Below, in pieces: positions 31,420 to 40,555 of a stretch of 40,708 nucleotides of DNA (position 1 is the first letter of the stretch; each line of letters opens with the position of its first letter). Made by a program: the position numbers and the translations under genes. This DNA is from Betaproteobacteria bacterium UBA2293 (lineage in GTDB: Bacteria; Pseudomonadota; Gammaproteobacteria; Burkholderiales; Rhodocyclaceae), in the NCBI GenBank assembly GCA_002345845.1, contig DDWF01000073.1:54277-94984 (forward strand), in the 5' to 3' direction. A model generated the notes under the pieces. That model worked only from the letters and a program-made list of their open reading frames with translations, was not told where the DNA came from and ran no database searches.

Positions 31420-34400
31420 ATGGCCCCCCGTTCCACCGCGCCATCCCTGTGGCTGCCCGGATTCGATCCGGACGAGCCCGAGCCTCCTGCCCTGCCGGAA
31501 CTGGCAGCCCCCATCGTGATTCCGACCATGGAAGCCGCCCCGGCAGAAACCATCGAAATCGTCGCGGTCGAGGCACCTGAACCCGCCGTGGTAGCCCGCG
31601 CCAGTTGGCGCACGAGCATCCAGGTCGTCGAGACCGCACCGCGCCTCCTGTGGCCCCGCCTCACCAGTGCCAGCCGGCTTTATCCGGTCGGCGCCGTCGC
31701 CAAGTTCGAAGCCAATCTGGCGGCCATCGACACCCTGCAACGGATCGAGACCGAGAACCGCGCCGCCAGCACGGAAGAACGCCAGGCCCTCCAGCGCTAC
31801 ACCGGCTGGGGCGGTCTGCCGGGAAGCTTCAACCTGGAGACGGACGAGCCCGCCTGGGCCGAACGTGCCCACCGCTTGCAGGACCTGCTGCCGGCCGAGG
31901 ACTATGAATCGGCAAGAGCCTCGGTCAACAACAGCCACTACACCGAGATCCACGTGATCGAGGCCATGTGGCAGGCGATCCGCGGCTTCGGTTTCAGCGG
32001 CGGCCGTATCCTCGAACCGGCGGCCGGTATCGGCCATTTCATCGGAACGATGCCGGAAAACCTGGCCGAGCGCAGCACCGTCACCGCCATCGAGATCGAC
32101 CGCCTTTCGGGTCGCATCCTGCAGGCGCTCTACGGCGCCGCCGGCGTGGACGTGAGGCTTGCCCCTTTCGAGAAAACGCCCCTGCCCGAGAACTGGTTCG
32201 ACCTGGTGATCGGCAACATCCCCTTCGGCAAGTATCAGGTGGCCGACCAGAGCAACCGGGCCTACGCCCGCTACAGCATCCACAACTATTTCCTCGGCCG
32301 CGCTCTCGACCTGGTACGCCCCGGCGGCCTGGTCTGCCTCATCACCAGCAGCCACACGCTGGAGTCCCGGCAGGAGACGGTACGCCAGTACCTGGCGAGC
32401 CAGGCTCACCTGCTGGGTGCCATCCGGCTGCCCAAGGGGGCCTTCGCCGGTATCGCCGCCACCGAGGTGCAGACCGACATCCTGTTCCTGCGCAAGCGGC
32501 AGCGGGCTGAAACGGTCGAAGCCGAGTGGCTGGACATCACCGCGGTGCCGAATGAATTGAGGCATCCCCAGGCGCCGAGCAACCGCTACCTGCCGATCAA
32601 CGAATGGTACGTGCGGCATCCCGAGTTCTGTATCGGTCGCATCCGTAGCGAAAGCAACGGGTACGAGGAAGTCCCGGCGGCGGTTTTCGAGGGCGACCTG
32701 GAAGCGACGCTGCGCGAGCGCATCGCCCTGCTGCCCACCGGCGTCTTCGAACCCGTGAAGCATGCGACGGCGCCGCTGAGGGTGGTCGTACCGGCCGAGG
32801 CCGGTGCCCGTCCCGGCAGCTTCCGCCTGCATCAAGGGCGGCTGCAGCGGGTCGAAGGCGGCGAACTGGACGATGTCCATGACCAGTTCAATGCCACGAA
32901 ACGGGGCCGCATCACCGGCATGTGCGCGATCCGCGACCATGCCCGGGCCCTGCTCGATGCACAACTGGCGGACGAGGACGATGGTCGTCTGGGTCATCTG
33001 CGGGCTATGCTCAACGGCACCTACGCTCGCTTCGTCGCCAAGTACGGCTGCCTGACGGCCCGGGCCAACGCGCTGGCGTTTCGGCGCGACCCGGACTATC
33101 CGCTACTGCTGTCCCTGGAGCACTACGACGAAGAGTCGGGGACGGCGCGCAAGGCGGCGCTGTTTACCCAGCGCACCTTGAGCCGCGTGGTCGAACCCGA
33201 TCATGCGGGCGAGCCGAGCGAGGCCCTGGCCGCCTCGGTGCAGTGGCGAGGCCAGGTCGATCCGGCCTATATGGCCGGGCTGCTGGAAGCACCGGAAGCG
33301 GAAGTGTTGGAGACACTGGCCAGTGCCGGCCATATCTTCGAGGACCCAGCGGACGTGAGTTGGAAGACCGCCGACGACTACCTGTCGGGCAACGTGAAAA
33401 CGAAGCTCAGACAGGCGGCGCTGTCGGGACCGGCGTATCGGCGCAACGTCGAGGCGCTGGAACGGGTACAACCGGAGGATCTGCTCCCGGCGGCCATCGA
33501 GCCGCGCCTGGGCGCGGTGTGGGTGCCGGCCCATGACGTCGAGACCTTCGTCCGGGAAGTATTGGAGCTGAAGGACTGCCAGGTGGCCTACTCGGCCGAG
33601 GCCGGCGCCTGGTCGGTGAAGTACGGCGAGTGGGAAGCCCGGCAGAACGTCAAGGTGACCCAGGAATTCGGCACCTCGCGCATGAACGCCATCGAACTGG
33701 TGTTGTGCGCCCTGAACGTCCAGGTGCCGACGGTGCGTGACCGCGACCCGGTCACCGACAAGTACTACGTCAATGCCGATGAAACCCTGGCCGCCCGGGA
33801 AAAGCTGGGCCTGGTCAAGGAACGCTTCGCGACCTGGGCCTTTTCGGAGACCGAGCGCCGTGAACGGCTGTGCCGCATCTACAACGACCTGTTCAACGCG
33901 ACGCGGCCACGGCATTTCGACGGATCGCACCTGAAGCTACCCGGCTTCTCGCGCTGCTTCGAGTTGCATCCGCACCAGCCGAACGCCGTGTGGCGCATCG
34001 TCCAGTCGGGCAATACCGGCCTCTTCCACGTGGTCGGCTCCGGCAAGACGGCGGTCTGCGTCATTGCCGGCATGGAGCTACGCCGCCTGGGCTTCGCCAA
34101 CAAGCCCTGCCATGTGGTGCCCAACCACATGCTGGCCCAGTACACCGCGGAGTTCGTCCGGCTCTACCCCAATGCCTCGGTGTTGATGGCGAGCAAGGAA
34201 GACCTGGAAGGCGACCGCCGGCGCGAGTTGGTGTCGCGCATCGCCACGGGCGACTGGGACGCGGTAGTCATCACGCACTCGAGCTTCGAGCGCATCAAGC
34301 TCTCGCCGCAATTCACCGAGGGCTATATCAAGGAGATCATTCATGAAATAGAAATGGCGGTACGCGCCGAAAAGAGCAACGACCGGTCCAACCGGATCGT

Positions 34401-36429
34401 CAAGCAACTCGAGGCGATGAAGAAAAGCTGGCAGGTCCGGCTGGAAAAGCTGTCCGCCGACAGTAAGAAGGACGAACTGCTGACCTGGGAGCAACTGGGT
34501 ATCGACTGGCTGTTCGTCGACGAAGCCCATCTGCACAAGAACCTCTACCGGTTCACCAAGATGACGCGGGTGGCGGGCTTGCCGCTGACCAGTTCGGAGC
34601 GCGCCTTCGATTTGTTCCTGAAGACGCGCTACACCATGCAGCGTCACGGCCATGCCCAGCGCGGCGTGGTCTTCGCGACGGCGACGCCGGTGGCCAACAC
34701 CATGGCCGAGATCCACACCATGATGCGCTACCTGCAGCCCAATCGGCTGGAGGAACTCGGGCTGCAGCAGTTCGATGCCTGGGCGGCGACCTTCGGGGAG
34801 AGCGTGACGGCGCTGGAAATCGCGCCGGACGGCAGCGGCTACCGCATGCACACGCGCTTCGCTCGGTTCATCAACGTGCCCGAACTGATGGCGGTGTTCG
34901 GCGAAGTTGCCGACATCCGGACGGCTGAGATGCTGGACCTGCCGGTGCCGACGCTGCGTGGCGGCAAGCCGCGCATCGTGGCCTGCCCGGCCAGCCCGTC
35001 GTTGAAGGCCTTCGTGCAAAGGCTGGTGCTGCGCGCCGAGGCGATCCGCAACGGCGAGGTCGATCCGAAGGACGACAACATGCTGGCGGTGACCACCGAC
35101 GGCCGCAAGGCCGCGCTGGACTTCCGGCTGGTGGCGCCGACGGCGCGCTTCGACGAGAACGGCAAGGTAGCCGCCTGCGTGCGGGAAGTGCATGCCATCT
35201 GGCAGCGCACGATGGAGTTCCGGGGTGCGCAGTTGGTGTTCTGCGACTTGTCGTCCCCCAAGGGTGGCAAGGCGTTCAGCGTCTACGACGACTTGCGGGC
35301 GCGGCTCATGGCGGGGGGCATTCCTGAAAAGGAAATCGCCTTCGTCCACGATGCCGACACCGACGCCCAGAAGGCCGCACTGTTCAAGGCGGTCCGGGAA
35401 GGTCGGGTACGGGTGCTGCTGGGGTCCACCGCCAAAATGGGGGTGGGCACCAATGTGCAGGCGCGCCTCGTCGCCCTGCATCACCTGGATGCCCCGTGGC
35501 GTCCTTGCGATGTGGAGCAACGGGAAGGCCGTATCCTGCGTCAGGGCAACCTGAGCGAGGACGTGGAAATCTTCCGCTACGTCACCCAGCAAAGCTTCGA
35601 CAGCTATTCGTGGCAGACGCTGGAGACCAAGGCGCGCTTCATCGCCCAGGTCATGGCGGGCGACAAGGGCATCCGTTCGCTGGAGGATGTGGAACTGGCG
35701 ACGCTGTCCTATGCCGAGGTGAAAGCCCTGGCCTCGGGCAACCCGCTGGTGATCGAGAAAGCCGGCGTGGATGCCGAGGTGGCCAGGCTCGCCACCCTGT
35801 TCTCGGTGTGGCGCAACCAGCGCTATGCCAACGAGAGCGAGGTGAGCCGTTTGCCGATGATGATCGAAGCGCTGGAAAAGAAGATCGCGCTCTATGCACG
35901 GGATTTGCAACGGGCGGAAATCCCGACCTTGCAGGACACCTCCCTGGAACTCGGCCACCGGCAGATCGTCGGCACCGAAGCCATGGGCGAAGCACTGCGC
36001 GGCCTGGTGAAGTCCATGAAAGAAGAAGTGCAGACGGCGAGCCGGCCGATCGAACGCATCGTGGGCCGCTTCGGCGGATTCGATCTCGGTGTACGAGCCA
36101 CCCGTAGCGGCGAAGTGCCCAATCTGTACCTAGCCGGGCACTGCCAGTATCAAGCCGATCCCTATCAAACGGGTCCGTCTCTCGTCGCTGCCCTGTTCGG
36201 TGCTCTGGAATCGATAGCCAAGCACCACTCTGATGCCGGGACGCTGCTGGCAACCCGACATAAGCGGCTGGAGGATCTACGGTTGGAACTGACCCGATCC
36301 TTCGAGCACGAAGGCCGCCTGAGCGATCTATTGGTTCGGCAGCGCGAACTACTCAGGCAACTCGACCTGGACAAGGACGAGGCAGGCGTCGGGAAAATCG
36401 ATGCCGAAGAGGTGCGACAAGCAGCTTGA
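31420..36429 (+). CDS. N6-adenine methylase/SNF2-type helicase fusion (DarB-like)
   Basis: A 1669-residue protein; the ATG at 31420 follows GGAG by 7 bases. N-terminal methylase: YTGWGGLPGSF (about 127-137), SAM motif I ILEPAAGIGHFIG (about 197-209) and motif IV GNIPFGK (about 265-271), where the usual NPPY is NIPF. C-terminal SF2 helicase: Walker A VGSGKT (about 872), DEAH (about 1033-1036), FATATP (about 1084-1089) and QREGRILRQG (about 1366-1375), followed by a coiled region. The same two-part layout is found in phage P1 DarB and in large plasmid and ICE proteins, which protect incoming DNA from restriction or act in replication. The methylase motif variant NIPF is common in this family but its activity is not proven. 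It ends at a strong terminator. Confidence 0.92.
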   Translation: MAPRSTAPSLWLPGFDPDEPEPPALPELAAPIVIPTMEAAPAETIEIVAVEAPEPAVVARASWRTSIQVVETAPRLLWPRLTSASRLYPVGAVAKFEANLAAIDTLQRIETENRAASTEERQALQRYTGWGGLPGSFNLETDEPAWAERAHRLQDLLPAEDYESARASVNNSHYTEIHVIEAMWQAIRGFGFSGGRILEPAAGIGHFIGTMPENLAERSTVTAIEIDRLSGRILQALYGAAGVDVRLAPFEKTPLPENWFDLVIGNIPFGKYQVADQSNRAYARYSIHNYFLGRALDLVRPGGLVCLITSSHTLESRQETVRQYLASQAHLLGAIRLPKGAFAGIAATEVQTDILFLRKRQRAETVEAEWLDITAVPNELRHPQAPSNRYLPINEWYVRHPEFCIGRIRSESNGYEEVPAAVFEGDLEATLRERIALLPTGVFEPVKHATAPLRVVVPAEAGARPGSFRLHQGRLQRVEGGELDDVHDQFNATKRGRITGMCAIRDHARALLDAQLADEDDGRLGHLRAMLNGTYARFVAKYGCLTARANALAFRRDPDYPLLLSLEHYDEESGTARKAALFTQRTLSRVVEPDHAGEPSEALAASVQWRGQVDPAYMAGLLEAPEAEVLETLASAGHIFEDPADVSWKTADDYLSGNVKTKLRQAALSGPAYRRNVEALERVQPEDLLPAAIEPRLGAVWVPAHDVETFVREVLELKDCQVAYSAEAGAWSVKYGEWEARQNVKVTQEFGTSRMNAIELVLCALNVQVPTVRDRDPVTDKYYVNADETLAAREKLGLVKERFATWAFSETERRERLCRIYNDLFNATRPRHFDGSHLKLPGFSRCFELHPHQPNAVWRIVQSGNTGLFHVVGSGKTAVCVIAGMELRRLGFANKPCHVVPNHMLAQYTAEFVRLYPNASVLMASKEDLEGDRRRELVSRIATGDWDAVVITHSSFERIKLSPQFTEGYIKEIIHEIEMAVRAEKSNDRSNRIVKQLEAMKKSWQVRLEKLSADSKKDELLTWEQLGIDWLFVDEAHLHKNLYRFTKMTRVAGLPLTSSERAFDLFLKTRYTMQRHGHAQRGVVFATATPVANTMAEIHTMMRYLQPNRLEELGLQQFDAWAATFGESVTALEIAPDGSGYRMHTRFARFINVPELMAVFGEVADIRTAEMLDLPVPTLRGGKPRIVACPASPSLKAFVQRLVLRAEAIRNGEVDPKDDNMLAVTTDGRKAALDFRLVAPTARFDENGKVAACVREVHAIWQRTMEFRGAQLVFCDLSSPKGGKAFSVYDDLRARLMAGGIPEKEIAFVHDADTDAQKAALFKAVREGRVRVLLGSTAKMGVGTNVQARLVALHHLDAPWRPCDVEQREGRILRQGNLSEDVEIFRYVTQQSFDSYSWQTLETKARFIAQVMAGDKGIRSLEDVELATLSYAEVKALASGNPLVIEKAGVDAEVARLATLFSVWRNQRYANESEVSRLPMMIEALEKKIALYARDLQRAEIPTLQDTSLELGHRQIVGTEAMGEALRGLVKSMKEEVQTASRPIERIVGRFGGFDLGVRATRSGEVPNLYLAGHCQYQADPYQTGPSLVAALFGALESIAKHHSDAGTLLATRHKRLEDLRLELTRSFEHEGRLSDLLVRQRELLRQLDLDKDEAGVGKIDAEEVRQAA

Positions 36430-36434
36430 TTACC

Positions 36435-36467
36435 CCCCCATGGTCGAACGACCGTGGGGGCTTTCTT
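36435..36467 (+). terminator. Intrinsic terminator of the methylase-helicase gene
   Basis: CCCCCATGGTC and GACCGTGGGGG pair (one T-G wobble) around GAAC, followed by CTTTCTT. It lies 5 bases after the stop and between convergent genes. Confidence 0.8.
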
Positions 36468-36473
36468 CGGTTG

Positions 36474-37535
36474 TCAATGCGGCTTCCAGCGTGACTCAGC
36501 TTCTTCGACCAAGGTCTTGATCGCTTTCAGGTCTGCCACTACGAACCCATAGGTAAAACTTGACTCGACCTGATTCTTCTTCGATTTGCTGAGGTTTCGA
36601 TGAACATGGTCGGGACCATATTCGACAGCATGGTGATTGGCAGAATCAATCCGCGAAATTGGCTTTCCTTTTGGATCTTGAATCATGTAGGCATAGTCAT
36701 CCAGTGCATCCTGTCGGAGAATGATGCGAAATCCGCTTCGTCGAACAGCAGTAATTGTGTTCTCCTCAACCTTCTCAATGTCACACTCAAGCTCGCTTTG
36801 AACCGCAAGGCAAGACATCGCCAATGTCTCGTCCGTATGCTTGACGAGTTTCATGTTGGAGAAAAACGGGGCGGGAACCCCCATTCTTTTCGCAACGTAT
36901 TCAATGAGCGATGCGTGATCTCGGGCTTCATCCTCATGCTGTTGGCACAAGCGGAGTCCAATTATCAAACCACTTGTACCGATAAGTGTCCCCGTCGACA
37001 TGTAGTCGGTTTTCTCTCCGCATATCAGGCAACCATCCGTAGCAAGCCACATTCCCTTTTCAACCATCGTATTTTCGACCCGTCCGGCGACTAGATCCCG
37101 AAACGCTTTGCTCTTGGCCTCCCAGCTTTCGTGCCAACGGTGGTAGCGGCTCGCGTAGTCCCTGTCCTCGATTAGCTCTGAGAATTTTGTTGTATTGACA
37201 ACGGGTAGTTTGAATCCATGACGCTCAAGGAAGACACCCAACCGAGCAATTTCATCGAGAAGGTGTGATTTCATGAAGTAAATCCTGGGCGCAGGAAAAT
37301 TCTCGGCGACCGAATAAAGCGCATTGAAATGACATGTACCACCTTCAACAAACATATGCGTTGAATCCGCGCCTTTCATCATCCGCAGCAAATCTTCCGG
37401 GGAGTCCATGTCGATGGCCGTCACAGGCATCTTTGGTGACAGCAGATTTACTGCAATACCTTTGACACAAATGTCCGTTTGCTTACCATCCAATCCCTGT
37501 GCATAGCAAAGCTGCATCAATTGTTTGATCGTCAT
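36474..37535 (-). CDS. Unrecognised 353-residue protein with a CxxC/Cys-His cluster
   Basis: ATG at 37535. The middle has GCLICGEK (about 165-172) and, 30 residues later, LCQQHEDEA, which could bind one zinc. The C-terminus has FRIILRQDALDDYAYMIQD then ISRIDSANHHAVEYGPDHVH, a His-rich 'D-x(2)-H-H-x(n)-H-x-H' pattern somewhat like small DUF6516-type proteins, but I cannot confirm this. No membrane segments. It diverges from the CoiA-like gene, sharing a promoter region with two palindromes. The sequence has lower GC than its neighbours, suggesting separate acquisition. Confidence 0.75.
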   Translation of the reverse strand: MTIKQLMQLCYAQGLDGKQTDICVKGIAVNLLSPKMPVTAIDMDSPEDLLRMMKGADSTHMFVEGGTCHFNALYSVAENFPAPRIYFMKSHLLDEIARLGVFLERHGFKLPVVNTTKFSELIEDRDYASRYHRWHESWEAKSKAFRDLVAGRVENTMVEKGMWLATDGCLICGEKTDYMSTGTLIGTSGLIIGLRLCQQHEDEARDHASLIEYVAKRMGVPAPFFSNMKLVKHTDETLAMSCLAVQSELECDIEKVEENTITAVRRSGFRIILRQDALDDYAYMIQDPKGKPISRIDSANHHAVEYGPDHVHRNLSKSKKNQVESSFTYGFVVADLKAIKTLVEEAESRWKPH

Positions 37536-37767
37536 TTGGTGAAACCGAAGTCCTATAGGTTGTTGACCAATTTCTTTCTCTTACCGGTGCCACAAGGCTT
37601 GAAAAGAAAGCTGATAACTCAATCTGCATGGTCAGTAAGTCAATGACGTTAACGTAACCAATGCGGTTTTCGTTGACATCTTCAGGCCATATGCGCGGCA
37701 TAAGGGATTAAACTGAACACTGCGCTCTGCTAGCTAGCAGAGTGATCAAGTGACGCAGGAGAGCCCG
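37536..37767. promoter_or_regulatory. Divergent promoter region with two palindromes
   Basis: AT-richer stretch between divergent genes. It holds a perfect -35 consensus TTGACA (37673-37678) on the plus strand, although no good -10 is at standard spacing (CATAAG is 20 bases downstream). The 10-bp palindrome ACGTTAACGT (37646-37655) lies before it and the 18-bp palindrome at 37725-37742 after it. Confidence 0.45.
37725..37742. promoter_or_regulatory. 18-bp perfect palindrome, likely operator
   Basis: CTCTGCTAG followed at once by CTAGCAGAG, with no spacer, 25 bases before the GTG start of the CoiA-like gene. Such uninterrupted symmetry suits a dimeric repressor and a site between promoter and start would block transcription. 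With no loop it is less likely to be an RNA hairpin. Confidence 0.55.
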
Positions 37768-39795
37768 GTGGGCACATGGCAAGTTGTCAGCAATACACCG
37801 CTTGAAAAAGAGCCATCGAGAGCTTCATCGGTGCCTCTGAAATGGGCACATGACGCGGTGACCGGTGAGCCGCGCTATATCCACGACAGCGAGGTCGTTG
37901 GCCGCCATTGCTCATGCGTTTGCCCAGCTTGCCAGCTTCCTTTGACAGCCGTCATGGCCGGTCAGCCACTCCATGCTCATCCCACCGCCCACTTTCGTCA
38001 TCCGGCGGGATCTCAAAAGGACAGTTGTGCGCTTGTCGCCGCACGCTTGGCCGCGACAAGCCTCCTTGCCGACAATGGTTACATCGACCTGCCCCGACGC
38101 ACCCTGTCGCGGACTGCAATCGGCTTCAGCGGCCATAGCTATGAAGTCTGGGTGGAACAACCGGCTGAACGCAGAGCAATCAGACACACGCGATTGCTGG
38201 ACCGCGCCACGGCTGAGCTGACCTTGGACGATGGTCGGACGCTCCTCGTTGATCTCTCTGGTCAACGGGAATCCTCCGGCGCATCCGATGGCCAAGCTGT
38301 CGTAACAATCTCGCTGTCCGACCCTTCGCTTGCCATGCTCAGCCCCGAGGAGATTAGGTCTCGATTGCGGATACTCCCCGACATCCGCTGGTGCGCCCAC
38401 TGGGACGATCATGCGTTGGCAGCCAAGGGCGATAGCGAAGCTTCGCAGGCCGCTTGCGAGGCACTGGACAACTGGAGCGCAGACGACGAGGCCGATTTTC
38501 GTGCACACCTCATGTCCGATATCGCCCCAGAAACCGCGCAGCAACTGCGGCGCGAAACGCTGCTTCACCGAGAGGTCAAGCGCATTCTTGCAAGCGAACT
38601 GCGGATCGCAACGCCGAGCCTCGAAGTTACAGTTACGCGAGAGCCGCCTGAGGAATTCAGCGGTGACTGGGAGTCCGACAACCTCCGAATGGTATGGCTC
38701 ACCGCACCGCGAACCCTGGAGCTTGATGATGTCCAGTTGGAAAGGCGCCTCGGGCGCATCGTACCCGACGTGGTAGGTCATCTTGGCGGGCGTCAGATTT
38801 ATACCGAAGGTGTTACAGACACATGGATTAGCGGCGATTTCGAAGAAGAGGTCGAGGATATCTATAGCCTCGGCTGGCCACTGACTTTGCTCGTGGAGGT
38901 CACCGTCACCCATGGTATCGACGATGAAAAGTACCGGCGCATCATCGATATCAACCTGCCTACGCTGGAAATCGACCTGAGCCGGCTCGGCGGCCGTATC
39001 ACCCAAAACGACTTGCGTGACTTGGTCGTCAATCAGACAATCGGAAAACGTTGGGTGCATCACCCCATATTTCCGATCAAGGCGAGGACGCTCGACGCTG
39101 AACTCGACAAGCATCCGGTAACGCTCCGCTACCACGAGCGGCTCATCGAACTGAGACGGCCCGGGTGGCTGGCCAAACCAGCCGCGTACTGGGTACAACG
39201 CTACCGCGAAGCCATTACCGCCTTCCACGATGCGAATGTCCTCATCCGGCGGGCTCAACGTCAACATAAGGGCCACAGTCCGAAACCCAAACTTCTTGGG
39301 ACCGAATGCGATGCCTGGAAGCAGTTGGCCGAGGCAGCTGAAGCGCTAGCGGCACACGGTATTCCGGGATCTGCTGACCCCGTCATGCTCGATGAAAGCG
39401 GGCTGGTTGCCCGGCTACTGTCCATCCAGCGAAACATCGGCGTCGGCTACGATGTGCGTTCGGGGTATCAGGTACTGGATGCCATCATGCAAAGCGGAAA
39501 CGACAACAAGCGCTGGGACACGCTCTATGCCATTGCGGTCAAGGCCTACGCTCTCGAAGCGAACTTCACGGCAAGCCAAGCTCGCAAATATGAAGATTGG
39601 CGTGACACCCTGATTTCGAAGGTCGCCGCGAATGACAAAGCTTATCTGCGGCCATCCACCTACGACTCGGTATTGAGCATACTTTTTCCGGAGATGGCGG
39701 AACGAATCAAGAAAGGCTACGGGCGCTTGGTGCCAACGTCAGAGGAGCATCAATCCCCATCGCCGATCGTAGTCGGCACCAGCGACGATTACTGA
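37768..39795 (+). CDS. CoiA-like protein: zinc-finger plus PD-(D/E)XK-like nuclease
   Basis: About 675 residues. GTG at 37768 is preferred because AGGAG (37757-37761) lies 6 bases before it; GTG at 37750 is in frame but has no ribosome site. The N-terminus has C-x-C-x-x-C (CVCPACQLPL), then HFRHP, as in CoiA-like proteins. The central domain has HREVKRILASEL (about 265-276), IVPDVVGHLGGR (about 325) and LLVEVTVTHGIDDEKYR (about 375), the pattern E...PDV...(V)E-x-x-VTH-x-D-x-x-K seen in CoiA-type nuclease-like domains. The C-terminal 300 residues are helical. CoiA proteins act in DNA uptake or recombination, but related forms on mobile elements may be defence nucleases. Catalytic activity is plausible, target unknown. 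Confidence 0.75.
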   Translation: MGTWQVVSNTPLEKEPSRASSVPLKWAHDAVTGEPRYIHDSEVVGRHCSCVCPACQLPLTAVMAGQPLHAHPTAHFRHPAGSQKDSCALVAARLAATSLLADNGYIDLPRRTLSRTAIGFSGHSYEVWVEQPAERRAIRHTRLLDRATAELTLDDGRTLLVDLSGQRESSGASDGQAVVTISLSDPSLAMLSPEEIRSRLRILPDIRWCAHWDDHALAAKGDSEASQAACEALDNWSADDEADFRAHLMSDIAPETAQQLRRETLLHREVKRILASELRIATPSLEVTVTREPPEEFSGDWESDNLRMVWLTAPRTLELDDVQLERRLGRIVPDVVGHLGGRQIYTEGVTDTWISGDFEEEVEDIYSLGWPLTLLVEVTVTHGIDDEKYRRIIDINLPTLEIDLSRLGGRITQNDLRDLVVNQTIGKRWVHHPIFPIKARTLDAELDKHPVTLRYHERLIELRRPGWLAKPAAYWVQRYREAITAFHDANVLIRRAQRQHKGHSPKPKLLGTECDAWKQLAEAAEALAAHGIPGSADPVMLDESGLVARLLSIQRNIGVGYDVRSGYQVLDAIMQSGNDNKRWDTLYAIAVKAYALEANFTASQARKYEDWRDTLISKVAANDKAYLRPSTYDSVLSILFPEMAERIKKGYGRLVPTSEEHQSPSPIVVGTSDDY

Positions 39796-39855
39796 AAATC
39801 GGCCAAGTGTCGAGACCGTGGCCAAGAGACAATTACGAAAATCTGTAAGGACCCA

Positions 39856-40530
39856 ATGCACATGAGCAAGGACAAGAACTCGCTAACCGTATTTCGGGAT
39901 CTGACCATTCGGGGAATGATCGACAACATCGCCTCGTTGGGAGACGCCATCCAGAAGCAGCTACCTTCCCAATGGAAGAGGGACCGTGCCAAGGAAATCG
40001 AGAACGCGTCGATGTTCGGTGATGCCGGAGCACTTCTCGTTTTTGAACGCAGCACTACAGATGATCTGCCAGCGGCAGGCGTAGCGATGCTGACCGAGGG
40101 AGAAACGGTCAGCGTCCTCAACATTGTCCCACTGGAGAAACATCAGCTGTCCATTGCGGAATACAACGCCCTCCTCGTCGAATTGACAGAACAGGCCATA
40201 CGCCCGGCAACAAATTCCCTTGGACTATCCTGTGAGCTTGGCAGCGAAGAGAAAGCCATAACCGCCTGGATGAGTGAATCTGCGATAAGCGCCTTGCAGC
40301 GTTTCAGCCATTTGGCAAATCATGCGACGGGATCGTCGCACCCCATGGACCAGCAGCGCTGGTTTGCTTTCCTCGTGCAATGCCATCAGGACGGCTGCAC
40401 CCTGGACACGGATATCCTCCAGCGCTGGCTAATCGAGATCGGGGAATGGTCACCGGACCGTGCATCGGACCTTGCCATCGAATACGAGTTTGCCCAGGCG
40501 CTTCTCAAGTTTGCGGAACACCAACGGTAG
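39856..40530 (+). CDS. Unrecognised 224-residue protein upstream of a PIN-domain gene
   Basis: ATG at 39856 is 4 bases after AAGGAC; the next ATG at 39862 is an alternative. Acidic and helical at both ends; the middle is alpha/beta (ALLVFERSTTDD, GVAMLTEGETVSVLNIVPL). The end is helical with ERSPDRASDLAIEYEFA-like composition. No DNA-binding or catalytic motif was found. A gap of about 25 bases separates it from the PIN-domain gene, so the two probably form an operon. It is too long for a typical PIN antitoxin, so a toxin-antitoxin role is only one possibility. Confidence 0.72.
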   Translation: MHMSKDKNSLTVFRDLTIRGMIDNIASLGDAIQKQLPSQWKRDRAKEIENASMFGDAGALLVFERSTTDDLPAAGVAMLTEGETVSVLNIVPLEKHQLSIAEYNALLVELTEQAIRPATNSLGLSCELGSEEKAITAWMSESAISALQRFSHLANHATGSSHPMDQQRWFAFLVQCHQDGCTLDTDILQRWLIEIGEWSPDRASDLAIEYEFAQALLKFAEHQR

Positions 40531-40555
40531 TGACTTGTTGAACAGTGCAGAATCG

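Noticed and set aside
31165..35958. Two antisense open frames of 610 and 626 residues within the methylase-helicase gene
   Set aside because: They are opposite a gene with clear motifs; composition (Gly, Arg, His, Gln-rich) is that of GC-rich shadows.
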